Below, one piece after another: positions 42,979 through 51,860 of a DNA stretch of 64,000 nucleotides. The position numbers and the translations under genes were made by a program. The stretch comes from CBDCFV01 sp965261795 (GTDB taxonomy: Bacteria; Chloroflexota; Dehalococcoidia; Lucifugimonadales; UBA3495). Under the pieces are notes generated by a model. That model ran no database searches. It was not told where the DNA came from and saw nothing but the letters and a program-made list of their open reading frames with translations. Numbering within the stretch: position 1 is the first letter of the stretch; each line of letters begins with the position of its first letter. The stretch lies in NCBI GenBank assembly GCA_965261795.1, contig OZ253476.1, positions 930,001 to 994,000 on the forward strand. The letters run 5' to 3'.

Positions 42979-42988
42979 ACACCGGCAA

Positions 42989-44458
42989 TTAACCCTCTGG
43001 CGTTATGTCCGGCAGGTCGTAGCTGGCGAGCAGGTCGTCCACTACTCCGGTGACATTGCCCCAGTCATAGTTCTGGAACGACCGTCCGTGAGTCACGAAC
43101 GCGCCACCGGCGTAAAACATTTCGTACTGGGCTTGGCGGGAGCCGAACTCCGAGCCGACGGCGTCCCAAGCGAGCTTGAACAGCTTGACCTTGTCCTTGG
43201 GCTCGGCAACCGGGGAGCGTTGGGTCTGGTGGATGAAGGCGGCGGTCTCCGGGTTTTCAAAGTCCGCTACTGACGGCGGCATCATTATCATGCTGGCCCC
43301 GGCGAAGTCTCTTACCGTGTAGACCAACTGAGGGTAGAACTCCTGCGTCAGCACTTGGGTGGCGTACAGGAGCCTCCGGTCGGGGATGAAATAAGGCCCA
43401 TATTGCTGGCCGTTGGCCTCCATGCCCTTGACCATGCCCTCGATCATCCCGGTTTTGGCGGCCAAGTAGCCCAGCTTCCCGGAGACCTCCGGGATGGATA
43501 CGATGCCGTTGGTTTCGGCGATTTTCCTGGCGAGGCCCAACAGAAACCGCGTCTTGACCATCAAGCGGACTTGGGCTTGGTAGTTCTGGAACATGTGGGC
43601 CGGGGTTTCCTGGAATTGGGCGCGGCAGGTGTAGGTGTCCCGGTGGACGAAAACCCGGTCCCAAGGCACCTTCACCTCGTCGAACAGAATTACAGCGTCG
43701 TTCTCGTCCAAGTGGGAAGACAGTGGGTTGTCGAACTGTGACACTGCGGCGGCCTCGTAGGACTTCCTTGGCAGGATTTTGAGGCCCTTGGTCGCCAGCG
43801 GCACCGCCGCGGCGAAAGCGTACATCTCCTCGCCGGGCTTCAAAGGTTGGCCGGTGGTCACCAGAAGCTCGTCGGCGATGACGGCGCTGGTGCCCAGCAT
43901 CTTGGCGCCCTTGATGGTAATGCCTTGGCTGTCTTCGTCGCAGATAGCCGCCACAAGGAACTCGTCCTCCTGTTGGGACACGTCCTTGCTGTGATCGGCG
44001 CGGGGATTGGCAATTACGTAGGTCACGAACAGGTCATGGTCTCTGACGTAAGTAAAGTAGTCCCACAGGGCCTTGGCCCGCTCCTTGCCGTGGCGTTCAA
44101 ATATGTCGATACCCATCGCCATGCCGCTCAAACAGGAGGCGACATGGTCGGGGGAGCGGCCCATGAAACCGAAGGTCAATTCGGCCCAAGCAGTGATGGC
44201 TTCCCGCCGTTTTACCAGTTCATCATAAGAGGCGGGTAGTTGCCAACTGCGGTTGACGTGCACGCCGCCGGTGGGAGACTCGAACGTCATCAGGTCCCGG
44301 TTTTCCGGCGCGGCTTGATAGTCGTACAGCCCGGCCACGGTACGCAAGGCGTTGCGAAACGCCGGGTGGTCTACGGCGTTCTCAATCAGCTTGCCGTCCA
44401 AGTATATGGACCGCCCGTCGTTCGCCGCCTTGATGTAGTCGGAGCCGGTGCGAGTCAT
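42989..44458 (-). CDS. 4-hydroxyphenylacetate 3-hydroxylase (HpaB) family
   Basis: 489 residues, full length for the oxygenase component of two-component flavin monooxygenases, which hydroxylate phenols with FADH2 from a separate reductase. Begins MTRTGSDYIKAANDGRSIYL. It has FMGRSPDHVASCLSGMAMG, ITIKGAKMLGTSAVIADELL, AVILFDEVKVPWDRVFVHRD (a hallmark of the acyl-CoA dehydrogenase-like fold) and YGPYFIPDRRLLYATQVL. The start overlaps the stop of the GMC gene (TGATG), so they are coupled. No reductase component is seen nearby. The phenolic substrate is unknown; a second family member starts at 62765. Confidence 0.88.
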   Translation of the reverse strand: MTRTGSDYIKAANDGRSIYLDGKLIENAVDHPAFRNALRTVAGLYDYQAAPENRDLMTFESPTGGVHVNRSWQLPASYDELVKRREAITAWAELTFGFMGRSPDHVASCLSGMAMGIDIFERHGKERAKALWDYFTYVRDHDLFVTYVIANPRADHSKDVSQQEDEFLVAAICDEDSQGITIKGAKMLGTSAVIADELLVTTGQPLKPGEEMYAFAAAVPLATKGLKILPRKSYEAAAVSQFDNPLSSHLDENDAVILFDEVKVPWDRVFVHRDTYTCRAQFQETPAHMFQNYQAQVRLMVKTRFLLGLARKIAETNGIVSIPEVSGKLGYLAAKTGMIEGMVKGMEANGQQYGPYFIPDRRLLYATQVLTQEFYPQLVYTVRDFAGASMIMMPPSVADFENPETAAFIHQTQRSPVAEPKDKVKLFKLAWDAVGSEFGSRQAQYEMFYAGGAFVTHGRSFQNYDWGNVTGVVDDLLASYDLPDITPEG

Positions 44459-46005
44459 CAGCGTCCCTGCTGGACGAAGTCGGCCATACGCTCGCCGATC
44501 ATCATGGTGGTGACGTTGGTGTTGGCGCGGACGCAGTTGGGCATGACCGAGGCGTCGGCGATACGGAGGTTTTCCAGCCCGTGGACCTTGCCATACTGGT
44601 CGACGACGGCCATGGGATCTGATGCAGGCCCCATTTTGCAGGTGCAGGAGATATGCTGCCCGGTGGTGACCTCCCTCAAGAGGAATTCGTCCAAGGTATC
44701 GTCGGACTCCAGTTCAGCGTCGGTCGGCTCGATCCGCTCCTCTATGACGTCCTTGAAGCGTTCGTGCTGGCCCAGCCTTACGCACAACCTGACCGCATCC
44801 CGCAGCCTGCGCCGGTCGAACTCCTCCTGGAGGTAACGGTAGTCTAAGAAGGGCTGGACGTTGGGGTCCGGCGAGGTCAGGCGCAGTTCACCGGAGCCGA
44901 CCGCCAAGTTCAGAATGGCCAGGACTCGCATTCCCAGAGGCTCCATCCTTCCGCCGCCGCGGTTCACCCGTTCAGTGGCGAAGGACTGCATCAGGAATTG
45001 CAAATCGTTGCGCAGGTGTGATCCTTCGGCGGTGGTTCTCAGCGCCATCTGTACCCTTGGGGCATAGCCGTCCATCGGCACTTCCGGCTTGGTCTTCCAA
45101 GTAACGTAGATCATGGGATGGTCCCTGAGGTTTTGCCCGACCCCCGGCAGTTCGTGCACCACGGGAATCCCCTGGCTCTGCAATTGTTCGGCCGGGCCTA
45201 CTCCGGAGAGCATCAGAGTATGGGGAGAACCGATGGCCCCGGAACTGAGGATAATCTGCTCGCCCTCAGCGATGAACTTCTCGCCGCCGCTTTCCACCTC
45301 GACCCCAGTGGCTCGCTTGCCGTCGAAGATGATGCGCTGGACGGTGCAATTGGGCCTGATGGTCAGGTTCAACCGGTGGCGGCCCATGTCGAGGTATCCC
45401 AAGGCGGTGCTCCAGCGAATTCCGTTGGGGTTGTTCACCGGGCACGGCCCAACGCCTGACGCGTCGGGGGCGTTGTGGTCCGGGCTGTCGGGAAAACCTA
45501 CGGCCCTGCAGGCGTCGTAAAAGGCCTGCTGCTCCACCAGCATTTCTTGGGGCTTGAACCTGTGAAGAACGATGGGCCCTTCGGAGTTGTGGAAGTCGCC
45601 GCTGAAGTCCGGGTCGGCTTCGACGGCGCGGAAGTACTGGATGCAGTTCTGGAACTTCCACTCATCGTTGCCCATCTCGGCCCAGGAGTCGTAGTCCTCC
45701 GGGACACCTCGAAGGAACACTTGGCCGTTGATGGCGCTGGACCCGCCGGTTACCTTGCCCCTTGGGACCAGCATCGGCTCGGATGTCTCGGTCGCCTTAC
45801 CTTCGAACTGCCAGTTGTGGTCGCTGACCATAATGTCGGTGGCCGTTGCGTAACCGTACTTGACTTCGTCGGGAAGTTGCTCGAAATCCGGGTAGTCGGG
45901 GCCGGCCTCAATAAGCAGCACCGAGTTGTTGGGGTCCTCGCTCAACCTGGTAGCCATAATGGAACCCGCCGAGCCGGCTCCGAGGACGATGTAGTCGTAT
46001 TTCAT
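44458..46005 (-). CDS. GMC-family FAD oxidoreductase
   Basis: 515 residues, start MKYDYIVLGAGSAGS with GGGAGAG upstream. FAD-dependent alcohol or choline dehydrogenase family. Marks: FAD loop GAGSAGSIMATRLSEDP, GMC signature 1 PRGKVTGGSSAINGQVFLRG, signature 2 SSGAIGSPHTLMLSGVGP, and the end HISCTCKMGPASDPMAVVD with VRANTNVTTMMIGERMAD. The catalytic His is in the ISCTCKMG block or near NCVRANTN, by comparison. First gene of a coupled pair with the HpaB-type monooxygenase, suggesting oxidation of an aromatic or other alcohol. Confidence 0.9.
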   Translation of the reverse strand: MKYDYIVLGAGSAGSIMATRLSEDPNNSVLLIEAGPDYPDFEQLPDEVKYGYATATDIMVSDHNWQFEGKATETSEPMLVPRGKVTGGSSAINGQVFLRGVPEDYDSWAEMGNDEWKFQNCIQYFRAVEADPDFSGDFHNSEGPIVLHRFKPQEMLVEQQAFYDACRAVGFPDSPDHNAPDASGVGPCPVNNPNGIRWSTALGYLDMGRHRLNLTIRPNCTVQRIIFDGKRATGVEVESGGEKFIAEGEQIILSSGAIGSPHTLMLSGVGPAEQLQSQGIPVVHELPGVGQNLRDHPMIYVTWKTKPEVPMDGYAPRVQMALRTTAEGSHLRNDLQFLMQSFATERVNRGGGRMEPLGMRVLAILNLAVGSGELRLTSPDPNVQPFLDYRYLQEEFDRRRLRDAVRLCVRLGQHERFKDVIEERIEPTDAELESDDTLDEFLLREVTTGQHISCTCKMGPASDPMAVVDQYGKVHGLENLRIADASVMPNCVRANTNVTTMMIGERMADFVQQGR

Positions 46006-46092
46006 GGGGTGACTCTCCCGTTTCAATTGCGTGAAACCGATGATATACGCACCGGATTCCAGGGTCAACACGCTCCCTTTTTGCGACCAGCT

Positions 46093-46189
46093 ATTGTCTG
46101 AATCAGGATTACCAGGATGAAAGGATTGTCCAGATGATTTGGTCCCATCTTGAAAATCCTATAATCCGGTAAATCCTGATTCAGACAAT
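46093..46189. repeat. Long palindrome element, copy 1
   Basis: Arms ATTGTCTGAATCAGGATT (46093-46110) and its exact reverse complement (46172-46189) flank about 60 bases. A second copy is at 49050-49118. It lies between the GMC gene and the first DMT transporter gene. Likely a small mobile or processed palindrome; it could also serve as a transcript end. Confidence 0.85.
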
Positions 46190-46310
46190 TACATCCCCGG
46201 TGCGGGCGGATAACCCAGGGTGTAAGATTGGCCCGGCGTAAAGGGGCTATTGGTACGCCGACGTCATTTGGCTCCCGGTCGCCGGACTCTCGAGTAGAAA
46301 GGAACGTTTC

Positions 46311-47210
46311 TTGGCGCTAGCCGTAGCCTTCTCTTTTTTGGCGGCCTTTGGTTTCTCCTGCGGTTACGTGCTTATTCGCGTAGGAACGCAAAGGGTTTCA
46401 CCGCCGACTGCGACCTTCTTTGGGGTGTTTACCGGGGCCGTATTGATCACCGGGCTGGCTTTCCTGCTCAACTTCGAGGACGTCAAGTCTTTAAGGCCAA
46501 TCAACTTCGCTTGGTTCGCCGTCATGGGCGCTCTGGCTTACCCCGCGGCCCGGGTTTCCATCAACACGGCCATAAGCTGGGTGGGCGCATCTCGCGCCGC
46601 TCCTTGGGCATCGTTGCAACCGTTGTTTGCGCTGGCATTGGGTATGGCGTTCCTGGGGGAGAGGCCAAACCTGTTGGTGGGCTTGGGCACTCCCGTGATC
46701 GTCTGCGGGTTGGTGCTGGTAGTCGTGGCAGGCGGGGCCAATAACCCCCAAGCAAACAGGACTGCCGTAAGAAGGCTGGGATACTTGGTCGCGGCGGGCG
46801 GCGCTCTATGCTTTGCCAGCCGGGACGTTATCAGTCGGCATGTGGTCGGCAACTTGTTCGACCCCTTGGTGACAGCGGGCATGGCCCTGTCCCTTGGCTG
46901 CATCATGCTGTTTATGCTTACCGCTTCCGACGTCGTAAACAGCGTTCGCAAGTTACCGCCAAAGTACGTGGCAATCTGCGGCGTGGCAGGAATAAGCCAA
47001 GGGTTGGCCGTGGCTTCCCTGTTCCAAGCATTGAGCCTCGCCCCCGTCACCGTAGTAAGCCCTATCAACGCCAGCGGGCCGTTGATAACTTTGTTGTTGG
47101 TCCACCTGTTCTTGCAGCGGGTGGAGGTGGTTACGCCTCGGTTGATCATTGGCACCGTTCTCAGTGTAATGGGAGTCATTATCGTTGTTGTAGGCGCTGT
47201 CGCGTATTGA
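46311..47210 (+). CDS. EamA/DMT-family transporter, first of tandem pair
   Basis: 299 residues from a TTG start (AGGAA upstream). Ten predicted membrane helices in two EamA repeats, for example AVAFSFLAAFGFSCGYVLIRVG, VIVCGLVLVVVAGG, LIIGTVLSVMGVIIVVVGAV. These carry small metabolites across the inner membrane; the substrate is unknown. The next gene is a close paralogue of identical length, so this is a tandem duplication. It faces away from the GMC/HpaB unit. Confidence 0.85.
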   Translation: MALAVAFSFLAAFGFSCGYVLIRVGTQRVSPPTATFFGVFTGAVLITGLAFLLNFEDVKSLRPINFAWFAVMGALAYPAARVSINTAISWVGASRAAPWASLQPLFALALGMAFLGERPNLLVGLGTPVIVCGLVLVVVAGGANNPQANRTAVRRLGYLVAAGGALCFASRDVISRHVVGNLFDPLVTAGMALSLGCIMLFMLTASDVVNSVRKLPPKYVAICGVAGISQGLAVASLFQALSLAPVTVVSPINASGPLITLLLVHLFLQRVEVVTPRLIIGTVLSVMGVIIVVVGAVAY

Positions 47211-47304
47211 TCGTGGACAGGCAATAACCTGGAATGACCATACAACTGCGCAGCTATAGCGAATCCACGGATTTCCTGAAGCCGTGCCCGGGAGGCGTGA
47301 TTCC

Positions 47305-48204
47305 GTGGCTTTAGCGGTGGTCTTCACCTTGCTGGCGGCCTTTGGGTTCTCCTGCGGTTATGTATTTATTCGCATAGGGACGCAGCGGGTCTCACCGCTG
47401 ACGGCGACGTTCTTTGCCGTGTTTACCGGCGCCGTTCTGGTTACCGGGATGGTCTTGTTGTTCAAATTCAAGGACGTGACGTCCCTCCAGCCGACCGATT
47501 TCATCTGGTTCGCCGTCATGGGCGCCTTGGGGTACCCGGGGGCTTTGCTTTTTATCAACACCGCCACAAGCTGGGTGGGGGCCTCACGCGCCGCGCCCTG
47601 GGCTTCACTGCAACCGTTGTTCGCACTGGCTTTGGGCATGACATTCCTGGGGGAGAGGCCAAACCTTTTGGTAAGCTTGGGGACCCCGATGATCGTGTGC
47701 GGGTTGGTGCTTGTCGTCCTGGCGGGGGTAGTCAACAACCCAGGGGGAGGGCCGGTTACGGTGAGAAAGCTGGGTTACTTGGTGGCGGCCGGCGGCGCTC
47801 TATGCCATGCCAGCCGCGACGTTGTCAGCCGGCACGTGGTCGGAAACCTGTCCGATCCCTTGGTGACAGCCGCCTTGGCCCTGTGCATCGGCTGCGTGAT
47901 GTTATTCATGCTTACGGCTGCCGACGCAGTAAACACCGTTCGGCGGGTACCGGCAAAGTACTTGGCGATCTGCGGATTGGCCGGGATAAGCCAGGGATTG
48001 GGGGTAGCCTCCCTGTTTCAAGCGTTGAGCCGCGCCCCGGTGACCGTGGTTAGTCCAATCAACGCCAGCGGGCCGTTGATCACTCTGTTGCTGGTGCACC
48101 TGTTTTTGCAGCGGGTGGAGTCGATAACGCCGCGGCTGGTCTTGGGAACATTCCTGAGCGTGGCGGGAGTCATCGTGGTTATCCTGGGAGCGGTGACTGA
48201 ATAG
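47305..48204 (+). CDS. EamA/DMT-family transporter, second of tandem pair
   Basis: 299 residues from the GTG preceded by GGGAGG; seven upstream codons are not matched by the paralogue. Shares long identical stretches with the preceding gene (GASRAAPWASLQPLFALALG, LAGISQGLGVASLFQALSRAP region, VVSPINASGPLITLLLVHLF). It differs mostly within membrane helices, so the copies have diverged and may have different substrates or form a heteromer. Ends six bases before the stop of the convergent nadX. Confidence 0.85.
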   Translation: MALAVVFTLLAAFGFSCGYVFIRIGTQRVSPLTATFFAVFTGAVLVTGMVLLFKFKDVTSLQPTDFIWFAVMGALGYPGALLFINTATSWVGASRAAPWASLQPLFALALGMTFLGERPNLLVSLGTPMIVCGLVLVVLAGVVNNPGGGPVTVRKLGYLVAAGGALCHASRDVVSRHVVGNLSDPLVTAALALCIGCVMLFMLTAADAVNTVRRVPAKYLAICGLAGISQGLGVASLFQALSRAPVTVVSPINASGPLITLLLVHLFLQRVESITPRLVLGTFLSVAGVIVVILGAVTE

Positions 48205-48209
48205 AACGC

Positions 48210-49025
48210 CTACGTACCGATGCGCACTGGATCGGCGGCGTCGCACACCGACCGGATGATTGACAGGGCCGTTAGTTTGCCGGTACGAGGATTCTCGCTG
48301 GGGATGTTCTCGATGTGGATGGACAGAAACCCGAACTCCCCCTCAACCTCGATGTCATGGCAGTTCCTCTGGAGCCCGGGCACTGCCATAACCCGCAGTT
48401 GAGTAAGGTCGGGGCCGATTCCCGCCAAACTCACCGCCGCCGAAACGTTGAGGTTGGCCGGAAATCCCCGGCACGCTTCGCGGGCCGAGCCGTAAAACAA
48501 CTCTGTTTCACAGTCCAACCCTTTCAACGAGATGCCCCTCTCCGCCAAGTAGGGCGCGCCCTCCAGCGCTTCCGGGGGTTTTCTCGATACCATGGTCACC
48601 CGGTCCACCCGCCCCGCGCAGGCTGATTTGATGCCGTCGAGACCGGCGATAGCGCCGGAGGGAGCCAGAAGCCGGCATCCGCTGTTTCTGGACTTCTGGA
48701 TTATTTCGGGATGCTCCAAGAGAGCGCCGGTGCTGATTACCATCAAGTCCTTACCGGCATCGAACACTTCCAAGGCCAAGTCCGGGAAAACGTGGCCGCC
48801 CGCAGTTTCCACGACCAAGTCCGAGCAGGCGATCAATTCGCCTCGGCCCAAGTATGGAGGAGGACTGCCCAATGTGAACAGGAAAGAGCGGGCCGTGCCT
48901 TCCGTCCGGCTGGTCACGCCGGCAACGCTGACGTTCATCCTGCCCGAATCCGCCGCTTGTAGTAGAGCGCGGCCTATCGCGCCGCAGCCTACAATGCCTA
49001 TGGAAGTACCTTTGGACGAGGGCAT
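48210..49025 (-). CDS. nadX: L-aspartate dehydrogenase family protein
   Basis: 271 residues, start ATG with AAGGAGA upstream. NAD(P)-binding loop GIVGCGAIGRALLQ; central ACSDLVVETAGGHVFPDL, VISTGALLEHPEI and LLAPSGAIAGLDGIKSA. The C-terminal catalytic part is GFPANLNVSAAVSLAGIGPD with the substrate contacts. Members turn aspartate into iminoaspartate for NAD synthesis, or reduce oxaloacetate with ammonia. The first 62 bases of the gene are repeated exactly at 50611-50672, beyond the inserted lipoprotein gene. Confidence 0.85.
   Translation of the reverse strand: MPSSKGTSIGIVGCGAIGRALLQAADSGRMNVSVAGVTSRTEGTARSFLFTLGSPPPYLGRGELIACSDLVVETAGGHVFPDLALEVFDAGKDLMVISTGALLEHPEIIQKSRNSGCRLLAPSGAIAGLDGIKSACAGRVDRVTMVSRKPPEALEGAPYLAERGISLKGLDCETELFYGSAREACRGFPANLNVSAAVSLAGIGPDLTQLRVMAVPGLQRNCHDIEVEGEFGFLSIHIENIPSENPRTGKLTALSIIRSVCDAADPVRIGT
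48964..49025 (-). repeat. 62-bp direct repeat (start of nadX), intact-gene copy
   Basis: The first 62 bases of nadX. An identical stretch lies at 50611-50672; similarity runs on for about 12 bases to include the ribosome site (ATCTCC). The two copies bracket the lipoprotein gene. Confidence 0.95.
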
Positions 49026-49049
49026 CGCACTATCTCCTTGGAGCTAAGT

Positions 49050-49118
49050 AATTGTCTGAATCAGGATTTACCGGATTACGGAATTTTCAGGATATTCCCA
49101 ATTCTGATTCAGACAATT
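49050..49118. repeat. Long palindrome element, copy 2
   Basis: AATTGTCTGAATCAGGATTT at 49050 and ATTCTGATTCAGACAATT at 49101-49118 form long arms around about 30 bases. Second copy of the family at 46093-46189, with a shorter centre. It lies just upstream of nadX. Confidence 0.85.
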
Positions 49119-49151
49119 GCCGCCGGTAAAGACTTTGCACAGGCCCTGCCC

Positions 49152-50543
49152 CTACCGAACGGGGTGGGCTATGACGATGTGCGTCAACTTCCTCGCGGCG
49201 GTCTGGTCAGTCTCAACAGTGAAGTACGCTCCACCCCCTTGCCCGCGGGTCACCGCCCGTCCGTAGGGAAGCTCCATCAACCGTATCATCTTGGTGAACC
49301 ATACTTCGGGGTCCGCCCAACCGGGGTCCAGGGTCAGGAACAGGACGCCGGCGTGCCGCCAGAGCCTCTCCGCTGTATCTTCGGCCTTGGGGTCTGCGAC
49401 GGAAAGGCGGAGGTCAACCCAGTGCAGGTCGCCGGAAGAGCCAAACAGCCGGATGGTTGACGCCAGCGCTGGGTTGTCGCCCGGCCCCGCACCCGCGACG
49501 TACTCCCGACCGTGCGGGTCAACCTCCGGGTCCACGAAGGTGAACCCCAGGTCCTCATAGACGGCCTGGAGTTCCTGCAAGGAGATATCGAAGGTCGGGA
49601 CCGGCGTGGGTGAACTCGCCGGCGTGGGGCTGGACGCAGGCTCCGGTGGCAGCACCTTGACACTGCCGGCTTGAAAGAAAGGGCCGAGGCAAACTTGGTT
49701 GTCCCGGAACGGAGGAACCCCGGGATAATATCCGCCGCCGATTCCGAGCAGGTCGCCGACGCGGGCGATGGTCTTCCCGCCACCGTTACGGACTTCCACG
49801 TGGTCGCCTTCGACGTGGGGCCTGAACCCCGGCGGCCAGATGACCAAAGCCTCGCCCACCCGCAGGCATTCTTCGTCAAGCGCCAGCTCACCTTCGAGGA
49901 GCGAGGCCATGGTTGACGTGGAGCCCTTCGCGTGTCCGTTCACGGGAAAGTATACGGGGCCGGGCACGACGTGGCTCCCCGCTTCTTCCGGGCCTACCGC
50001 TGTCGCGTCGTCGCCAATCAACAGGAAAGGCCCTGAACACTCCGTGCCGAGCCGTTCCTGCCAAGGTTGCTCTACCGCCTGCCGCCACTCGGCCTTCTTC
50101 TGCTCCCGTTCGACCACCATCCACCTTGGCCATTCCCCTCGGTCTATGCGGTAGAAGGTGTCGCGGTACTTCTCGCCGGGAAAGGACCCGGTGAACCTTG
50201 CGTCGTCGCCGGGCCGCATCACCAATTCGCCGGCGGCGTCCTTGACGTGGAGACCCCCGGCATCCATGCCGAGCGAGTATCCGCCGGGCCAGACCAGGAG
50301 CATAGTGTAGTCCCGTGCGTTGTAATTGCTGGCGTCAAGACGCAGGCAACCGTCCCGCACCATCACCGTTCCGAAGATGTACCCGTTCCCATGTTCGTCG
50401 GTCGCCAGCGGTTCGGTATGGGTCAACAGTTTCACCTGGCGGTCCGGTTCCACCTCCAAACCTCTGGGTGTCCTGGTCTCCATGGAGCAAGCGGCGAGCG
50501 CCACAGCGAACATGATAGCCGTGACTGCGAGCCTGAGTGTCAT
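49152..50543 (-). CDS. Large lipoprotein of unknown function
   Basis: 463 residues. Signal peptide with lipobox LAAC (lipidated Cys19) and mature start SMETRTPRGLEV, so it is anchored outside the inner membrane. Two related halves with WPGGYSLGMDAGGLHVKD and WPPGFRPHVEGDHVEVRNGG: each is a small beta domain of the type that lists a value, then tests it. A Pro/Thr/Ser linker (SSPTPASSPTPVPT) leads to a C-terminal domain of about 130 residues. The family is not recognised. It lies within the segment bracketed by the 62-bp duplication of nadX, so it was probably gained as one block. Confidence 0.7.
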   Translation of the reverse strand: MTLRLAVTAIMFAVALAACSMETRTPRGLEVEPDRQVKLLTHTEPLATDEHGNGYIFGTVMVRDGCLRLDASNYNARDYTMLLVWPGGYSLGMDAGGLHVKDAAGELVMRPGDDARFTGSFPGEKYRDTFYRIDRGEWPRWMVVEREQKKAEWRQAVEQPWQERLGTECSGPFLLIGDDATAVGPEEAGSHVVPGPVYFPVNGHAKGSTSTMASLLEGELALDEECLRVGEALVIWPPGFRPHVEGDHVEVRNGGGKTIARVGDLLGIGGGYYPGVPPFRDNQVCLGPFFQAGSVKVLPPEPASSPTPASSPTPVPTFDISLQELQAVYEDLGFTFVDPEVDPHGREYVAGAGPGDNPALASTIRLFGSSGDLHWVDLRLSVADPKAEDTAERLWRHAGVLFLTLDPGWADPEVWFTKMIRLMELPYGRAVTRGQGGGAYFTVETDQTAARKLTHIVIAHPVR

Positions 50544-50610
50544 GCACCCTTCCTGTCCCTGAAATGTGCTATGACGTGATGAGGACATGAATCAGATGGC
50601 GACACGATGC

Positions 50611-50672
50611 AGAGCGCGGCCTATCGCGCCGCAGCCTACAATGCCTATGGAAGTACCTTTGGACGAGGGCAT
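50611..50672 (-). repeat. 62-bp direct repeat (start of nadX), orphan copy
   Basis: Exact copy of 48964-49025: the first codons of nadX with no downstream part. It marks the far end of the inserted lipoprotein segment. No gene continues from it. Confidence 0.95.
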
Positions 50673-50868
50673 TACATTATCTCCGTACGTTCGCAGGCTT
50701 GAGCCTAGCGGGCATTTTAAGTAAGACTCCTGGCAACGTCAAAGCTGCCATGGCCTGTGGCGACCGCTGTTGGTTACGGGAGTCGTTGTTTGATTGATGG
50801 GGTGACGCTCCTTAGCACACAGGGCAACCACAAGGGTTGCCCCTACGTGATTATGCCATGTTTTTCCA

Positions 50869-51198
50869 TCAGCCAATGGACCCACGGGCGGGAGATTTCC
50901 CGGGCGAGGGGAGGATGACATTGAGCAGCGCTTCGGGGTCGGGTGCGGTGTTTTTCCGCCGGCAAGCCAGCAGGTAGTTGTTGGCCGCACCCAATGGGAG
51001 GAGCCGGTAACCGGCGTCTATTACCCGGCGGATGAAGGGCTGGATGTCCGGCAAAGGCTTGTGGTCGGACTGGGCGACGAACCAGCGTTGGCAAAGGTCC
51101 CGACTGAGGAGGTCCAGCCGGTAGGCGGCCAGTTCGCGGGCCAATTTCCGTTGAAGGGCGCGGACGCGGGCACGGAGGGCGTTTATTTCACTTCTCAT
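50869..51198 (-). CDS. Conserved hypothetical helical protein
   Basis: 109 residues from ATG 51198 (GGGAG upstream). Begins MRSEINALRARVRALQRKLA, a likely coiled coil. LCQRWFVAQSDHKPLPDIQP, RLLPLGAANNYLLACRRKN and PDPEALLNVILP follow. The pattern (coil, then a compact helical part with a NNYLxxC motif) recurs in uncharacterised small proteins of metagenomic bacteria, some phage-linked. The C-terminal tail (GKSPARGSIG) may be altered. Confidence 0.5.
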   Translation of the reverse strand: MRSEINALRARVRALQRKLARELAAYRLDLLSRDLCQRWFVAQSDHKPLPDIQPFIRRVIDAGYRLLPLGAANNYLLACRRKNTAPDPEALLNVILPSPGKSPARGSIG

Positions 51199-51215
51199 GA
51201 TGCTCAACTCCCTGG

Positions 51216-51755
51216 ATGATCTATTTGCCGGATGGTGAGACCTGGAATTTCAGCGTTGCGGACATTTACGGACATTTCAGGACATCCGGGGAGGGGGCAT
51301 CAGAGTTGGAAAGGGCTTCGATACCCCGGTTGGGTGCGGACAGTTTTTCCCCAGAGGTCTTGTTAGTCATCAATCATCGTGTTGCCTCAGTGGCTTTATT
51401 GGACTTGTCCACGTCCGACGGCACGTCGAGCAGGACAATTAACATGGTAGAGAGGTGTTTTACGAGCTGGCAAGGGGGAAGTGTCAGTGGGGGAGATATA
51501 AATGAGTTGAAACGGGAAGCATCGGAAAGGCGAGCTAATGCGTTGGGTGCTATCTCGATTGTACAAGGTAGGAACGTGGACAGGGGTACCTACCAGCCAA
51601 TTTACAATCTTTTCCAAAATATCGTGGACCTACAAGTACACATATGGGACTCCCTTCTAACAACCCTCAACTCACTTGACCCAAATGATTCGGAATCTTT
51701 CGACCCAAGTGACTTGGATTCTGTAAAGATTTATTTGATACATTGTGGAGGCTGA
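51216..51755 (+). CDS. Hypothetical protein, doubtful
   Basis: 179 codons open on the plus strand, divergent from the preceding small gene. The second half has protein-like composition (INELKREASERRANALGAIS, QPIYNLFQNIVDLQVHIWDS). The first half is less convincing, and no good ribosome site precedes the ATG. It ends at the edge of the microsatellite/IS remnant region. The family is not recognised; it may be a truncated gene. Confidence 0.35.
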   Translation: MIYLPDGETWNFSVADIYGHFRTSGEGASELERASIPRLGADSFSPEVLLVINHRVASVALLDLSTSDGTSSRTINMVERCFTSWQGGSVSGGDINELKREASERRANALGAISIVQGRNVDRGTYQPIYNLFQNIVDLQVHIWDSLLTTLNSLDPNDSESFDPSDLDSVKIYLIHCGG

Positions 51756-51860
51756 GAGAACAAGCCCTAAGTACTCTGCCGACCCTAACCCGGCAACGGC
51801 GGCAGGCTGAACGTAGAAGCCAAGCTCGCGCTGCGTGGGGTTGCGTGGGTATCATCGCCC

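Noticed and set aside
50739..50990. Open frame on the minus strand after the orphan nadX repeat
   Set aside because: Overlaps the more convincing 50869-51198 gene in another frame and has no family features.
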